Source of the DNA: Paucibacter aquatile
GTDB lineage: Bacteria > Pseudomonadota > Gammaproteobacteria > Burkholderiales > Burkholderiaceae_C
Direction of reading: 5' to 3'
Length of the DNA stretch: 64,000 bases
NCBI RefSeq assembly: GCF_002885975.1
Contig: NZ_POSP01000003.1
Span: 310,001-374,000, forward strand
Shown: positions 25,251-34,834 of the stretch, piece after piece
How positions within the stretch are numbered: the stretch's first letter is position 1
Layout of the letters: the number at the start of each line of letters is the position of its first letter
Program-made: the position numbers and the translations under genes
Notes under the pieces: generated by a model
Told to the model about the DNA's origin: nothing
The model's database searches: none
Seen by the model: the letters and a program-made list of their open reading frames with translations, nothing else

Positions 25251-26450
25251 ATGTTCGGTCTGCAGCCCCAGCAAGCCCCCGATCTCCACCGCATTGAAGG
25301 CAGCCGGCTGAACGAGCTGCTGCATCGCAATGCCCGGCTCTGCGCCCAGGCCCTGCCCTTGATGGAAATGCTGTACGAGCAGCTCAGCCATGCACAAAGC
25401 ATGGTGCTGCTGACCGACGCCAGTGGCGTGGTGCTGCATTCGCTGGGCGACCCCGGTTTCCTGGCCCGTGCCCAGCAAGTGGCCCTGGCGCCGGGTGCGC
25501 AATGGGCCGAGGCCACGCAAGGCACCAATGCGGTCGGCACCACCTTGATGACCGAGCGCCCCACCCTGGTCAATGGCGCCGAGCATTACCTGCGCTCCTT
25601 GCAGTTCCTGACCTGCTCGGCCGCGCCCATCTTCGACCACAAGGGCGCCTTGCTGGGCGTGATCGACGTCTCGAGCGACCGCCGCAGCTACCACCCCCAC
25701 ACCCTGGCGCTGGCCCGCATCTCGGCGCGCATGATCGAGAACCAGTGGTTCAATGACAAGTTCAGCCAGAACCTGCGCCTGCACCTGCATGCCAGCCCAC
25801 AGCGACTGGGCACCCTCAACGAGGGCGTGCTGGCCTTGGGCGACGACGGGCAACTGCTGGGAGCCAACCGGCGCGCCCTCGACCTGCTCAACCTGCCCTC
25901 AACCGCCTTGCGCCGCCTCGATCTGCAACAGCTCTTCGGCCTGAGCCTGGGCGAGCTGTTCGAGCTGAGCCGCCGCCAGGCCGAGCCGGCCATGAGCCTG
26001 ATGCTGCACCCTGCGGCGGGTGTCAAGGAAGGCTCGGCCTTGCTCTACGGGCGCCTGAGTCCCGGCGCCAACGGAGCTGCGTCACCGATGCAGTTCGCGG
26101 GCACTCCCGCTGCCGTGGTCCCCGTGGGCGCCCACCCGACGCCAGTGGTCCTTGCCGGCGATGCCATGGCCGTCCGGCAGGCCTCGGCCTTGCCACCGGC
26201 CGCCGAGGGACACAGCGGCTTCGAGAGCGACACCGCCTTCAGCCCTTTGCTCAGCGACGGCGCCTCAGTCTCTGGCATGGTGCCGGCCGATGCACTGACG
26301 CTGCGCGAGTCAGAGATGCGCATGATTCTCCAAACGGTGCAGAACTGCCAGGGCAATATGGCGCTGGCAGCACGTCAGCTGGGCATCGGCCGCAGCACGC
26401 TCTACCGCAAGCTCAAAGGCGTGAGCACCGATCTGCGCCCTGGGCTCTGA
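25251..26450 (+). CDS. GAF-domain/Fis-type regulator, AcoR-like without AAA+ domain
   Basis: 399 residues from ATG 25251 (MFGLQPQQAPDLHRIEGSRL); the frame stays open upstream to a TTG at 25158. Residues ~25-200 form a GAF domain with AcoR-like LLTDASGVVLHSLGDP and GTNAVGTTLMTERP. A PAS-like part follows (EGVLALGDDGQLLGANRRAL). A poorly structured linker leads to a C-terminal Fis-type helix-turn-helix: MILQTVQNCQGNMALAARQL and GIGRSTLYRKLK. The sigma-54 activation domain (GAFTGA, Walker motifs) normally found between GAF and HTH in AcoR is missing, so it cannot remodel sigma-54 polymerase by itself. Target genes are unknown. Confidence 0.8.
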   Translation: MFGLQPQQAPDLHRIEGSRLNELLHRNARLCAQALPLMEMLYEQLSHAQSMVLLTDASGVVLHSLGDPGFLARAQQVALAPGAQWAEATQGTNAVGTTLMTERPTLVNGAEHYLRSLQFLTCSAAPIFDHKGALLGVIDVSSDRRSYHPHTLALARISARMIENQWFNDKFSQNLRLHLHASPQRLGTLNEGVLALGDDGQLLGANRRALDLLNLPSTALRRLDLQQLFGLSLGELFELSRRQAEPAMSLMLHPAAGVKEGSALLYGRLSPGANGAASPMQFAGTPAAVVPVGAHPTPVVLAGDAMAVRQASALPPAAEGHSGFESDTAFSPLLSDGASVSGMVPADALTLRESEMRMILQTVQNCQGNMALAARQLGIGRSTLYRKLKGVSTDLRPGL

Positions 26451-26483
26451 GAAGCTGAAGGCCGGAGCTCCTGCCCCCCCGGC

Positions 26484-26497
26484 CTCGCGCGCGCGAG
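26484..26497. terminator. GC-only palindrome between convergent genes
   Basis: CTCGCGCGCGCGAG, 14 bp, in the 230-base gap between the AcoR-like regulator and the LytTR regulator. It may work as a two-sided hairpin; no T-run is present. The rest of the gap shows nothing gene-like. Confidence 0.25.
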
Positions 26498-26680
26498 CCT
26501 CGGTCGCTCGGGCTCCGTGCCGCCAGACCAACACGCCATGGGGTGGCCGGATGGGCATGTGACCGCACAGCAGGCTGCTGAGGTGCGGGCAGGGACACCA
26601 CGAAGGGGTCGCTCACGAAGGCCTTCCGCCGTGTACAGACGTCTCGATGGAGTCGCCAGACCTGCCCTCAGCGCGAAAGC

Positions 26681-27481
26681 TCACATGGCCTTGAACAAAT
26701 GCACATAGGCCCGGCTCACCGGCAGCTCGCGGGCCTGACCCTTGATGCGCACGAACAGGCGACTGACCTCGTCACGCCGGGTGCCGGCCAGATGGCGCAA
26801 ATTGATGATGGTCGAGCGGTGAACCTGCCAGAACTGCTCAGGGTCGAGTTGCTCAGCCAGCTCGACGATGGGCGTGCGGATCAGATGCTCGGCCTCGGCC
26901 GTCTGCACGACGGTGTACTTGTCATCGGCATGGAAGAACAGCACTTCTTCAACCGGAACCTGGTGCATCAACTCCCCTTGCCCAGCCCGCACATAACGCA
27001 ATCGCGGGGCGGGCACAGCGCCGGCTGAGCCCCCCTCGCTGCGGACCATCAGCTGGCGCAGCACGCCGGCCAGACCGGCATCCGTCAGTGGCTCGGCCGC
27101 AGCGACAGCGGCTGCGTCGTGCGCCAAGCCCGCCCGCACGCGCTCCAGAGTGCGGGCCAGGCGCTCGGGCTTGAGGGGTTTGAGCAGGTAGTCGAGCGCG
27201 GCATGCTCAAACGCCTCGACGGCGTACTCGTCGTAAGCCGTGACAAACACCACCCGGGTCTTGCCCTCGATGCCTTGCGCCACCTCCAGACCCGTCAAGC
27301 CCGGCATCTGAATGTCGAGAAACGCGAGCTCAGGCTGCAGGGTTTCGATCAGGCGGGCGGCCTCGCGTCCGGTGCGTGCAAGCGCCAGAACCTCCAGCTC
27401 CGGCCATAGCCGGCTCAGTTCGGACTTCAGGTGTTCGGCCAGATGAATTTCGTCGTCCGCGATGATGGCGCGCAGGCTCAT
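26681..27481 (-). CDS. LytTR-family response regulator (first pair)
   Basis: 266 residues. Receiver domain 1-125 with acidic pocket ADDE, phosphate acceptor Asp in ELAFLDIQMPGLTGLEVA, the Thr/Tyr switch FVTAYDEYAVEAF and Lys in DYLLKPL. After an Ala/Gly-rich linker the LytTR DNA-binding domain covers about 165-266 (EVLFFHADDKYTVVQT, FWQVHRSTIINLRHL). AlgR/LytR type proteins bind tandem direct repeats. Coupled to the histidine kinase gene by an ATGA overlap. The last 15 residues, ELPVSRAYVHLFKAM, are identical to those of the second regulator at 29631. Confidence 0.92.
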   Translation of the reverse strand: MSLRAIIADDEIHLAEHLKSELSRLWPELEVLALARTGREAARLIETLQPELAFLDIQMPGLTGLEVAQGIEGKTRVVFVTAYDEYAVEAFEHAALDYLLKPLKPERLARTLERVRAGLAHDAAAVAAAEPLTDAGLAGVLRQLMVRSEGGSAGAVPAPRLRYVRAGQGELMHQVPVEEVLFFHADDKYTVVQTAEAEHLIRTPIVELAEQLDPEQFWQVHRSTIINLRHLAGTRRDEVSRLFVRIKGQARELPVSRAYVHLFKAM

Positions 27482-28614
27482 GCTGCTGATCCTTGATCTT
27501 TAGGCTGGATGGGGAGGGAGAGCAAGGCGCGGCAGCCGGCCTCGTCGATATGCAGATCCAAACTGGCGCGCGCGCCATGGCGGGCCGCCAGCCGTTCACG
27601 TACGTTCTTGAGGGCGATGCCATGCCCTTGCTGGCTGCGGCGGGGCTTGGCCAGCGGGCCGAGACCATCGTCCTGCACCAGCACCTTGAGGCTTGTTCCC
27701 TCGATCCAGGCGCGCAGTCGCACCTCGCCGCCTTCATCCTTGGGTTCGATGCCGTGGACGATGGCGTTCTCGACCAGGGGCTGAAGCAGCAGCGGAGGCA
27801 GGCGCAACTGCTCGGCCGCGGGCTCGGCCTCCACCACAAAGCGCAGGCGGTCACCCATGCGGATCTGCATCAGGGCCAGATAGCTGCGCACGGCTTGCAG
27901 CTCGGTGCCCAGCAGGCAACTGTCCTCACGCAGGGCGGCAAGGCTGGCACGCAAATGGTCGGTGAAGTGTTCCAACATGGCCAGGGCCTGGTCCGGCGCC
28001 GGCTTGATCAGGCTTTGAACCGCCGCCAGGCTGTTGAACAAAAAATGCGGTTCGATCTGCGCTTGCAGATGCAGCAGGCGGGCCTCGGTGGCCTGCAACT
28101 CCAAGGCCTGGCGGCGGCGCACCTGATGGTCAACCGCCCAGCCAATCAAGACGCCCACCAGCGAGATGAAAAGAAACTGGCTCAGGCCACGGGTGCTTTC
28201 CAGCGGCGTCGAGACCTGCAACTGCATCCACCAGCCCAGGCCTTGGGCGAACAGCACCATGCCCAAAAGAATACAGGCCACCGGGATCAGACTAAAGAAC
28301 AGCCCCGCCCGCCAGCCCCCTTGTTGGATTGCATCGAGCCGGGCTTGCGGCTGCGTCAGTTCGATGAGCCGGTACACGCCGTGGATCAAGAAGGCGATGC
28401 ACAAGCCATTGAGCCAGCTGAAAGCCAAGTTCGGCGCGCTGACTGTGGCGCTGCCAAACAACACGGCCAGAATGAGGAAGAGACTGGGGAAAGCCAGGCC
28501 TATGCCGGTTGTGATCAAAGCCCGGGCCCAGCCGGCTTCGTTACGCCGCTTGTAAAGACGGAAGTAGCGACGGGCGGCATAGCGCATCTCTGCGCTGAAG
28601 GAATTGGTTTTCAT
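27478..28614 (-). CDS. LytS/AlgZ-type sensor histidine kinase (first pair)
   Basis: 378 residues from ATG 28614; an earlier in-frame ATG at 28638 is possible and neither has a clear ribosome binding site. Four membrane segments fill the first ~190 residues without an obvious sensory domain. The His_kinase domain begins at LQAQIEPHFLFNSLAAVQ, where His is phosphorylated. The ATPase part has LLLQPLVENAIVHGIEP (N box) and a QQGHGIALKNVRERL G box. It should phosphorylate the regulator encoded directly downstream. The signal is unknown. Confidence 0.9.
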   Translation of the reverse strand: MKTNSFSAEMRYAARRYFRLYKRRNEAGWARALITTGIGLAFPSLFLILAVLFGSATVSAPNLAFSWLNGLCIAFLIHGVYRLIELTQPQARLDAIQQGGWRAGLFFSLIPVACILLGMVLFAQGLGWWMQLQVSTPLESTRGLSQFLFISLVGVLIGWAVDHQVRRRQALELQATEARLLHLQAQIEPHFLFNSLAAVQSLIKPAPDQALAMLEHFTDHLRASLAALREDSCLLGTELQAVRSYLALMQIRMGDRLRFVVEAEPAAEQLRLPPLLLQPLVENAIVHGIEPKDEGGEVRLRAWIEGTSLKVLVQDDGLGPLAKPRRSQQGHGIALKNVRERLAARHGARASLDLHIDEAGCRALLSLPIQPKDQGSAA

Positions 28615-28869
28615 GGAGGGACGGTTCAGCTTGAACATGCGCTGAAGCTTAGGGCGCGAGTGTCGTCCAAGAAGCAAGGCTGCGACGAACGGCAAGCTGC
28701 GCTGCCCAATGGCAAGCCGGGGCCGTCAATGACAGCGGCGAGGCATGAACTCATGGTTCAAGGCAGACCGTTTTGAAGCTCCCCCACGGCCCCAGGCTCA
28801 TAGCCAGGGTTGAGCGGCTGCATGGCAACTCAGCTTCGACCGCTTTCGCATGCACTGCTTGCCAAGGAT

Positions 28870-29523
28870 TCATGTCTGCCGACCTGCCCCGAGATTCAGC
28901 TCGATGGGTCCTGGTCTTTCAGACTCACGGGCTGCAGGCAAACGACGCCGTATCAACCATTCGGCCACCAGCAAGTTTGGAACCCAACAGATCCAGGCCA
29001 AAACTGGATAGGCATCAAAGAACTTGATTCCGAGGATCACACTCACGCCCAGGTACAGCCTCAAGGTCACGCCGGCCAAAGTGACGGCATAGCTTCGGAC
29101 CATCCAGTCCTGGTGAGACTTCACATGTCCTTGGCGAATCAGACGGTATGCATTCAGCGTGGTGGCCAACCAGAAAACCGCCATCAAGCCGAATCCTGAT
29201 GCCACATACAAGCCCCCGATTGATTTCACAGCCAAGATCAGCCCAGCAACCCCAGCAAAGACGATCGAAAACACATAGGCCCGACCAAGCCAACGGTGCA
29301 AACCCCGGTATCTCAGACGCAATGAGACAGAGAACTGAAGCGCTCCCGCCACGATAGCCACCGCCCCACCCATGAAGTGGATCAAGGTAGTGACCGGGAA
29401 GCGCGCAAACAGATTCTGAATGAACGCAGGCCTGATGCCCGGCATGAGCAGCAAGACCACGGCATACAGGGCCACCAGAATCGCCGACAGCAGCATCAGA
29501 ACCCACGCAATTTTCCTAGCCAT
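28870..29523 (-). CDS. DUF2306 membrane protein
   Basis: 217 residues from ATG 29523, supported by GGAGGGG upstream. Seven hydrophobic segments; MGGAVAIVAGALQFSVSLR and RGLHRWLGRAYVFSIVFAGV give the DUF2306 pattern, as does SHQDWMVRSYAVTLAGVTLR with the conserved His/Arg. The family is of unknown function, related in layout to heme-containing membrane proteins such as cytochrome b561-like bundles. It stands between two LytTR two-component pairs on the same strand but with gaps over 100 bases on both sides, so it is probably its own unit and possibly a target of one of the regulators. Confidence 0.78.
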   Translation of the reverse strand: MARKIAWVLMLLSAILVALYAVVLLLMPGIRPAFIQNLFARFPVTTLIHFMGGAVAIVAGALQFSVSLRLRYRGLHRWLGRAYVFSIVFAGVAGLILAVKSIGGLYVASGFGLMAVFWLATTLNAYRLIRQGHVKSHQDWMVRSYAVTLAGVTLRLYLGVSVILGIKFFDAYPVLAWICWVPNLLVAEWLIRRRLPAARESERPGPIELNLGAGRQT

Positions 29524-29630
29524 GCATCCCCTCCGTACCCCAAAAAATGGCTCTGTCGATGGAGCCTCAAAATCAAAGCAAGCCACACGCAACGCACGAC
29601 AGGCGCAGACATCCAGCCCCCTGCTCGCGC

Positions 29631-30461
29631 CTACATCGCCTTGAACAGATGCACATAGGCCCGGCTCACCGGCAGCTCGCGCTCATGGCCGCGCATTCGC
29701 AGCAAGAGCCGTGCGTTGTCGTCACGGCGGGTGGACAGCAGGTGGTCCACATTGATCAGCGTGCCGCGATGCACCTGCCAGAAACGCTGCGGGTCCAGCT
29801 GGCTGGCCAGCTCCATGATCGAGCTGCGGATCAGGTACTCGTGCGCTGCGGTGCGAACCAGGGTGTATTTCTCGTCGGACTGCAGGTACAGGATGTCCTC
29901 GACCGGGATGATGTGCGTGCTGCTGCCGTGGCTGGCTCGCAGATGACGCAGCGTCGGCTGAACAGGGGTAGCGCTGGGCATCAGTTGAGCCAGCAACTTG
30001 GCCAGCTGAGTGGCATCGGCTTGCAATGAATGCACTGGCACGCCACCTTCGTCGCCTGCAGGCCAAGGCGCGCCCGGACGGCTCGCCAAGGCACGGCGCA
30101 AGCGGTCCACCGTCAGCTGCAGCCGCTCAGCCCGGACCGGCTTGAGCACATAGTCCACCGCCTCATGCTCGAACGCGTTCAGCGCGTGTTCGTCATAAGC
30201 GGTCACGAACACGACGCGCGTCGCGCCTTCGATGCCCTGGGCCACCTCCAAACCGGTCAGCCCGGGCATCTGGATGTCCAGGAAGGCGATGTCGGGCTGC
30301 AGCCGTTCAATCTGCTCGGCCGCAGCAAGACCATGCTGGACCGTGGCCACAATCTCCAGCTCAGGCCACAGCTCATGCAGCCGATCCTGCAGCACGCGCA
30401 GCAGATGAGGTTCGTCGTCGGCAAGCAGGGCGCGAGGGCGAGTCATGGCGTCAATATTCAT
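29631..30461 (-). CDS. LytTR-family response regulator (second pair)
   Basis: 276 residues, ATG at 30461. Paralogue of the regulator at 26681: same receiver motifs (ADDEPHLL, IAFLDIQMPGLTGLEVA, FVTAYDEHALNAF, DYVLKPV) and a LytTR domain at about 175-276 (DILYLQSDEKYTLVRT, RFWQVHRGTLINVDHLL). The two share long identical stretches, including LDIQMPGLTGLEVAQGIEG and the last 15 residues, suggesting a tandem duplication. It lies 25 bases after its kinase gene. Confidence 0.92.
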   Translation of the reverse strand: MNIDAMTRPRALLADDEPHLLRVLQDRLHELWPELEIVATVQHGLAAAEQIERLQPDIAFLDIQMPGLTGLEVAQGIEGATRVVFVTAYDEHALNAFEHEAVDYVLKPVRAERLQLTVDRLRRALASRPGAPWPAGDEGGVPVHSLQADATQLAKLLAQLMPSATPVQPTLRHLRASHGSSTHIIPVEDILYLQSDEKYTLVRTAAHEYLIRSSIMELASQLDPQRFWQVHRGTLINVDHLLSTRRDDNARLLLRMRGHERELPVSRAYVHLFKAM

Positions 30462-30486
30462 CGGATTCAGCTCAATCTCGGGGTCA

Positions 30487-31653
30487 TCAGATGGCGGGGG
30501 CCGTTTGAGGGTGCAGACGGGGCAAGTTCAGGCGCACGTGCGTGCCATGTCCGTCCGTGCTCGCCTGCAATTGCAAGCTGGCCTCAGGGCCGTAGGTGGC
30601 CCGCAGCCGCTCGCGGATGTTCTGCAAGGCCACGCCGCTGCCCCGGCGCTGACGCTGCTGCGCAGCAGCAAGGCCGATGCCATCGTCATCGATCTCGATG
30701 CACAAACCCGAGCCATCCATGCGGGCGCGCAAGCAAAGCTGTCCCCCATCAATCTGCGGTTCCAAGCCGTGGTGAATGGCGTTTTCGATCAAGGGCTGCA
30801 AAAGCAGAGGCGGGATGCGAGCGGTGCGCAGCTCGGCCGGAATGTCCAGCTGCCAACGCAGGCGTTGGCCCATGCGGCACTGCATCACGGTCAGATAACT
30901 TTGCACCAGGTCCAGCTCCTCGCCCAGGCTGACGTCTTCGGCGCGCATTTGTAGCAGGCTGGCGCGCAGATAGTCGGTGAACGCATCCAGCATGCGCTTG
31001 GCCAGGGCCGGCTCATAGTCGATCAAGCCCTGCACATTGGCCAAGGTATTGAATAGAAAGTGTGGCTCGATCTGAGCCTGCAAAAGCCGCAGCTGCGCCT
31101 CGGTCATCTGCTGGCGAACCTTGTGAGCCTGCAGTTGGGCGCGCAATCGCCACCAGCTCAGGCCGGCCAGCAAGGTCCCGCAGATCAGGAAGGTGATCAC
31201 CAGACCGAAGTTGGGCCATCGAGGTCGGGCCAGGCTGCCCATGGCCACGGAACGCATCAGGACATCGAGCAGAATCAGACCGAGCAAGCTGCACAGCGCA
31301 GGCAAGCCGATGTAGACCAGCCAGCGCGATCGGCCCACGCCGTCACGCCACTGTCGGAGTCGCTCTGACGGAATGAGCCAGCCCAAAGCGATGAAGCTGC
31401 CCTGCAACAGCCCCATGATGATGCTGCCCGTGAGCATGGACCACAAGAAATTGGGCGACCACCACCCCATGCGCAGCAGATTGCCGCTGAACAAGGCGGC
31501 CAAAAGAACGATCAAGGCCCCCACGCTGGCGCCCGTGAGGGCGATCAGTGGCCAGTGGACGTACCCGGGCAAGCGGCGAGGTGCACCGATGTGCCAAAGA
31601 TCGTCAAAAGCGGTGCTGACCGTGTGCCGCCACGCATTGCTCAGTGGATTCAT
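30487..31653 (-). CDS. LytS/AlgZ-type sensor histidine kinase (second pair)
   Basis: 388 residues from ATG 31653; the frame is open upstream but that part has no coding character. Four or five membrane segments in the first 190 residues, then LQAQIEPHFLFNTLANVQGL with the phospho-accepting His and the ATPase motifs LLLQPLIENAIHHGLEP and GSGVALQNIRERL. Same architecture as the kinase at 27478 but divergent membrane part (it does not share the same helices), so the two pairs probably respond to different signals. Confidence 0.9.
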   Translation of the reverse strand: MNPLSNAWRHTVSTAFDDLWHIGAPRRLPGYVHWPLIALTGASVGALIVLLAALFSGNLLRMGWWSPNFLWSMLTGSIIMGLLQGSFIALGWLIPSERLRQWRDGVGRSRWLVYIGLPALCSLLGLILLDVLMRSVAMGSLARPRWPNFGLVITFLICGTLLAGLSWWRLRAQLQAHKVRQQMTEAQLRLLQAQIEPHFLFNTLANVQGLIDYEPALAKRMLDAFTDYLRASLLQMRAEDVSLGEELDLVQSYLTVMQCRMGQRLRWQLDIPAELRTARIPPLLLQPLIENAIHHGLEPQIDGGQLCLRARMDGSGLCIEIDDDGIGLAAAQQRQRRGSGVALQNIRERLRATYGPEASLQLQASTDGHGTHVRLNLPRLHPQTAPAI

Positions 31654-31914
31654 GCGCGGCAGTTTAGGCAAGAGGCGATCATGGGCGGGCCGGCGTGCGA
31701 TCGGTGGTTTCAAACCGGAACGAATCGACGAGCCGGCGTCTCGAACGCAGGCCCGCGTGCGAAGCGTTCTGTTGCCGGAAGAGCCGACATCAAGCCTGCC
31801 TACAATCCACCATCCACGCGACGCTTGGCGCCGCTGGCACCCACGCAATTCCGGCGTACCGCGCTCAGCGCTCGCCCATCACCCGCCCGTCAACTTCAGG
31901 CAGAAGCACAACAC

Positions 31915-33303
31915 ATGCAAGTTCACGCATCCATCTTCAAGGCTTACGACATCCGTGGCGTCGTCGGCACCTCCTTGAACGAAGACCTGGCCGAACATCT
32001 GGGCCGCGCCTTCGGCACCGAGGCGCGCAAGCTGGGCGAAAAAGCCGTGGCCGTGGGCCGTGACGGCCGCATCTCCGGCCCCAGCCTGGTGGCCGCCTTG
32101 ATCCGTGGTCTGCAGTCCACCGGCCTCGATGTGGTGGACCTGGGCGCCGTCACCACGCCCATGCTGTATTACGTGGCCGCCACCCGCAGCAAGCATGGTT
32201 GCAGCTCCGGCATCATGGTCACCGGCAGCCACAACCCCAAGGATTACAACGGCTTCAAGATGGTGCTCAAGGGCGCCGCCGTCTACGGCGAGCAGATCCA
32301 GGGCCTGCGCCGCCGCATCGAGGCCGAGGACTACACGGTCGGCCAGGGCCGGGTCGGCCAGATGGACATCATCCCCGAGTACAGCCACCGCATCGTGCGC
32401 GATGCCAAGCTCAAGCGCCCGATGAAGATCGTGGTCGATTCCGGCAACGGCATCCCCGGCGCCTCGGCCCCGGCCATCTTGCGCGCCCTGGGCTGCGAGG
32501 TGATCGACATCTACTCCAAGGTCGATGGTGACTTCCCCAACCACCATCCCGATCCCTCGCGCCCGGAAAACCTGGACGACTTGAAGCGCATCGTCCACGC
32601 CACCGATGCCGAACTGGGCCTGGCCTTCGACGGCGATGGCGACCGCCTGGGCGTGGTCACCAAGGACGGCACCATGATCATGCCGGACCGCCAGATCATG
32701 CTCTTCGCCGCCGAAATCCTCGGCCGCAAGCCCGGCTCCGAGATCATCTTCGACGTCAAATGCACCCAGCGCCTGGCGCCCTGGATCCGTGAGCATGGCG
32801 GCCGCCCGCTGATGTGGATGACCGGGCACTCCCTGGCCAAGGCCAAGCTCAAGGAAACCGGTGCGCCGCTGGCCGGCGAGCTCTCGGGCCACATCTTCTT
32901 CAAGGACCGCTGGTACGGTTTTGACGACGCCATGTACACGGCTGCCCGCCTGCTGGAAATCCTTTCCAAGGTGGCCGACCCCAGCGCCGTGCTGAACGGC
33001 CTGCCGAACAGCTTCAACACCCCCGAGATCAATGTGCCCTGCGCCGAAGGCGAGCACCACGAGGTGGTCAAGAAGCTGCTGGAAGTGGCCGAGTTCCCCG
33101 GCTCCAAGGAGATCGTCACCATCGACGGCCTGCGCGTGGAGTACGAAGACGGCTTCGGCCTGGTTCGCCCCAGCAACACCACGCCGGTGCTGGTGCTGCG
33201 CTTCGAAGGCCAGACGCCCGAAGCCCTGGCCCGCATCGAGCATGACGTGCTGGCCCAGCTCAAGCGCGTCAAGCCCGACGCCACCTTCGCCGCCGGCCAT
33301 TGA
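31915..33303 (+). CDS. Phosphomannomutase/phosphoglucomutase (AlgC type)
   Basis: 462 residues from ATG 31915 (MQVHASIFKAYDIRGVVG). Alpha-D-phosphohexomutase with four domains. Active-site serine in GIMVTGSHNPKDYNGFK, metal loop LAFDGDGDRLGVV, sugar-specificity loop GELSGHIFF and phosphate-binding VRPSNTTPVLVLRFE. It interconverts 6- and 1-phosphates of mannose and/or glucose, feeding LPS, exopolysaccharide or glycogen. It overlaps waaA by four bases, consistent with an LPS-related role. Which sugar is preferred cannot be seen. Confidence 0.93.
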   Translation: MQVHASIFKAYDIRGVVGTSLNEDLAEHLGRAFGTEARKLGEKAVAVGRDGRISGPSLVAALIRGLQSTGLDVVDLGAVTTPMLYYVAATRSKHGCSSGIMVTGSHNPKDYNGFKMVLKGAAVYGEQIQGLRRRIEAEDYTVGQGRVGQMDIIPEYSHRIVRDAKLKRPMKIVVDSGNGIPGASAPAILRALGCEVIDIYSKVDGDFPNHHPDPSRPENLDDLKRIVHATDAELGLAFDGDGDRLGVVTKDGTMIMPDRQIMLFAAEILGRKPGSEIIFDVKCTQRLAPWIREHGGRPLMWMTGHSLAKAKLKETGAPLAGELSGHIFFKDRWYGFDDAMYTAARLLEILSKVADPSAVLNGLPNSFNTPEINVPCAEGEHHEVVKKLLEVAEFPGSKEIVTIDGLRVEYEDGFGLVRPSNTTPVLVLRFEGQTPEALARIEHDVLAQLKRVKPDATFAAGH

Positions 33304-34652
33304 CCCAGGGTTTGGGTTCCCCCGAGGCTGCGCGCTTGGAAGCCACCCTGGCCGCTCGCCTGGCGCTGTGGCTGTACGGCGGCGTGATGCGCCTGCTCAC
33401 GCCGGCCTACCTGCTGCGCCTGTGGCTGCGTGGCCGGGCCGAGCCGCTTTACCGGCGCTTTCTGCGCCAGCGTCTGGGCATCTACCCTGCCCATGAGCAT
33501 CCCCGCCCCGGCTGGGTCTGGGTGCATGCCGTTTCGCTGGGCGAAACCCGGGCCGCGGCGGCCCTGATCGACGCCCTGCGCCGCGCCCAGCCGGGGCTGC
33601 GCCTGCTGCTCAGCCACAGCACAGCCACGGGTCGCGAAGCCGGTGTCGAGCTGCTGCGCAATGGCGACGCCCAGGTCTGGCTGCCTTTTGACACACCGGG
33701 GTCGGTGCGCCGTTTCCTTCATCATTGGCAGCCCGGCGTCGGCGTGCTGATGGAAACGGAAATCTGGCCTTGCCTGCAGGCCGAGGCGGCACGGCGCGGC
33801 CTGCCCATGGTGCTGGCCAATGCCAGGCTGTCGGCTCGCAGCCAGCGGCGCGGCGAGCGCCTGCGCGCCCTGCTCCACCCGGCCGCTCAGCGCCTCAGCC
33901 TGGCCCTGGCCCAGACCGAGGCCGATGCCGAGCGCCTGCGTGCCAGCGGCGTGCCGCGCGTGCAGGTGGCCGGCAATCTCAAATTCGACATGACGGTGGA
34001 CGCTGTATTGCTGGCCCGCGGCCAGGCTTGGCACGAGACCCTGGGTCGGCCGGTGATTCTGGCCGCCGTCACCCGCGAGGGCGAAGAAGCCCTGCTGCTG
34101 AAAGCCTGGCAGTCCCAGGGCGCCGCACTGAAGGCGGCCGGCCGCCCCCTGCTGCTGATCGTGCCCCGTCACCCGCAGCGTTTTGATGAGGTGGCCCAGG
34201 CCATCAGCAACGCCGGCCTGCGCCTGGCGCGGCGCAGCCAGTGGGCTGATGTGCCGGACCCGGAGGCTTTGGCGGCCGATGCCTGGCTGGGTGATTCCAT
34301 GCGTGAGATGGCGCTCTACTACGGCCTGGCCGATGTGGCCTTGCTGGGCGGCAGCTTTGCGCCTCTCGGCGGACAGAACCTGATCGAAGCCGCCGCCTGC
34401 GGCTGCCCCTTGCTGATGGGCCCGCACACCTTCAATTTCGCTCAGGCGGCAGAGTTGGCCGAGGCGGCCGGCGCGGCCCGTCGCCAGCCCGACCTGGCCC
34501 AGGCCTTGAGTGCTGCGCTGCACCTGTGCCAACAGCCCGACGATGCCGCGGCCATGCGCCAGCGCGCGCTGGCATTTGCGCAAGGCCACCGCGGCGCCGC
34601 CACACGCATGGCGGCTGACATCCTGTCGCTGGAACCGGCACCTCGGGCTTGA
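33300..34652 (+). CDS. waaA: 3-deoxy-D-manno-octulosonic acid transferase WaaA
   Basis: 450 residues if started at the TTG that overlaps the previous stop; a later ATG at 33387 would remove the membrane-anchoring beginning (LALWLYGGVMRLLTPAYLLR), so the TTG is preferred. GT30 family: VWVHAVSLGETRAAAALI contains the catalytic Glu, VLMETEIWPCL is the second signature, and GGSFAPLGGQNLIEAAA in the C-terminal half binds CMP-Kdo. It adds Kdo to lipid A precursor at the inner membrane. Followed by a terminator-like hairpin. Confidence 0.93.
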   Translation: MTQGLGSPEAARLEATLAARLALWLYGGVMRLLTPAYLLRLWLRGRAEPLYRRFLRQRLGIYPAHEHPRPGWVWVHAVSLGETRAAAALIDALRRAQPGLRLLLSHSTATGREAGVELLRNGDAQVWLPFDTPGSVRRFLHHWQPGVGVLMETEIWPCLQAEAARRGLPMVLANARLSARSQRRGERLRALLHPAAQRLSLALAQTEADAERLRASGVPRVQVAGNLKFDMTVDAVLLARGQAWHETLGRPVILAAVTREGEEALLLKAWQSQGAALKAAGRPLLLIVPRHPQRFDEVAQAISNAGLRLARRSQWADVPDPEALAADAWLGDSMREMALYYGLADVALLGGSFAPLGGQNLIEAAACGCPLLMGPHTFNFAQAAELAEAAGAARRQPDLAQALSAALHLCQQPDDAAAMRQRALAFAQGHRGAATRMAADILSLEPAPRA

Positions 34653-34668
34653 GGCGCCGTACGCCCGG

Positions 34669-34696
34669 CCTTGCCCGTAGGGCTCGCGAGGCAAGG
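34669..34696 (+). terminator. Probable terminator after waaA
   Basis: CCTTGCC (34669-34675), a 14-base loop and GGCAAGG (34690-34696), followed by GTTTAG. Placed 17 bases after the waaA stop. The T-tract is short. Confidence 0.4.
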
Positions 34697-34834
34697 GTTT
34701 AGAGCAGCATCTGTGCAAGCCTGCTCAGCCCCGGCAGGCCGCCTGCGTTTCGTCATGCCGGCGTCAGCCGCTTTGGCCTACATTTGTGTTCCGCACTCGC
34801 AGACGAAACATGAGGCGGGCGGCAAGGGAGCACA

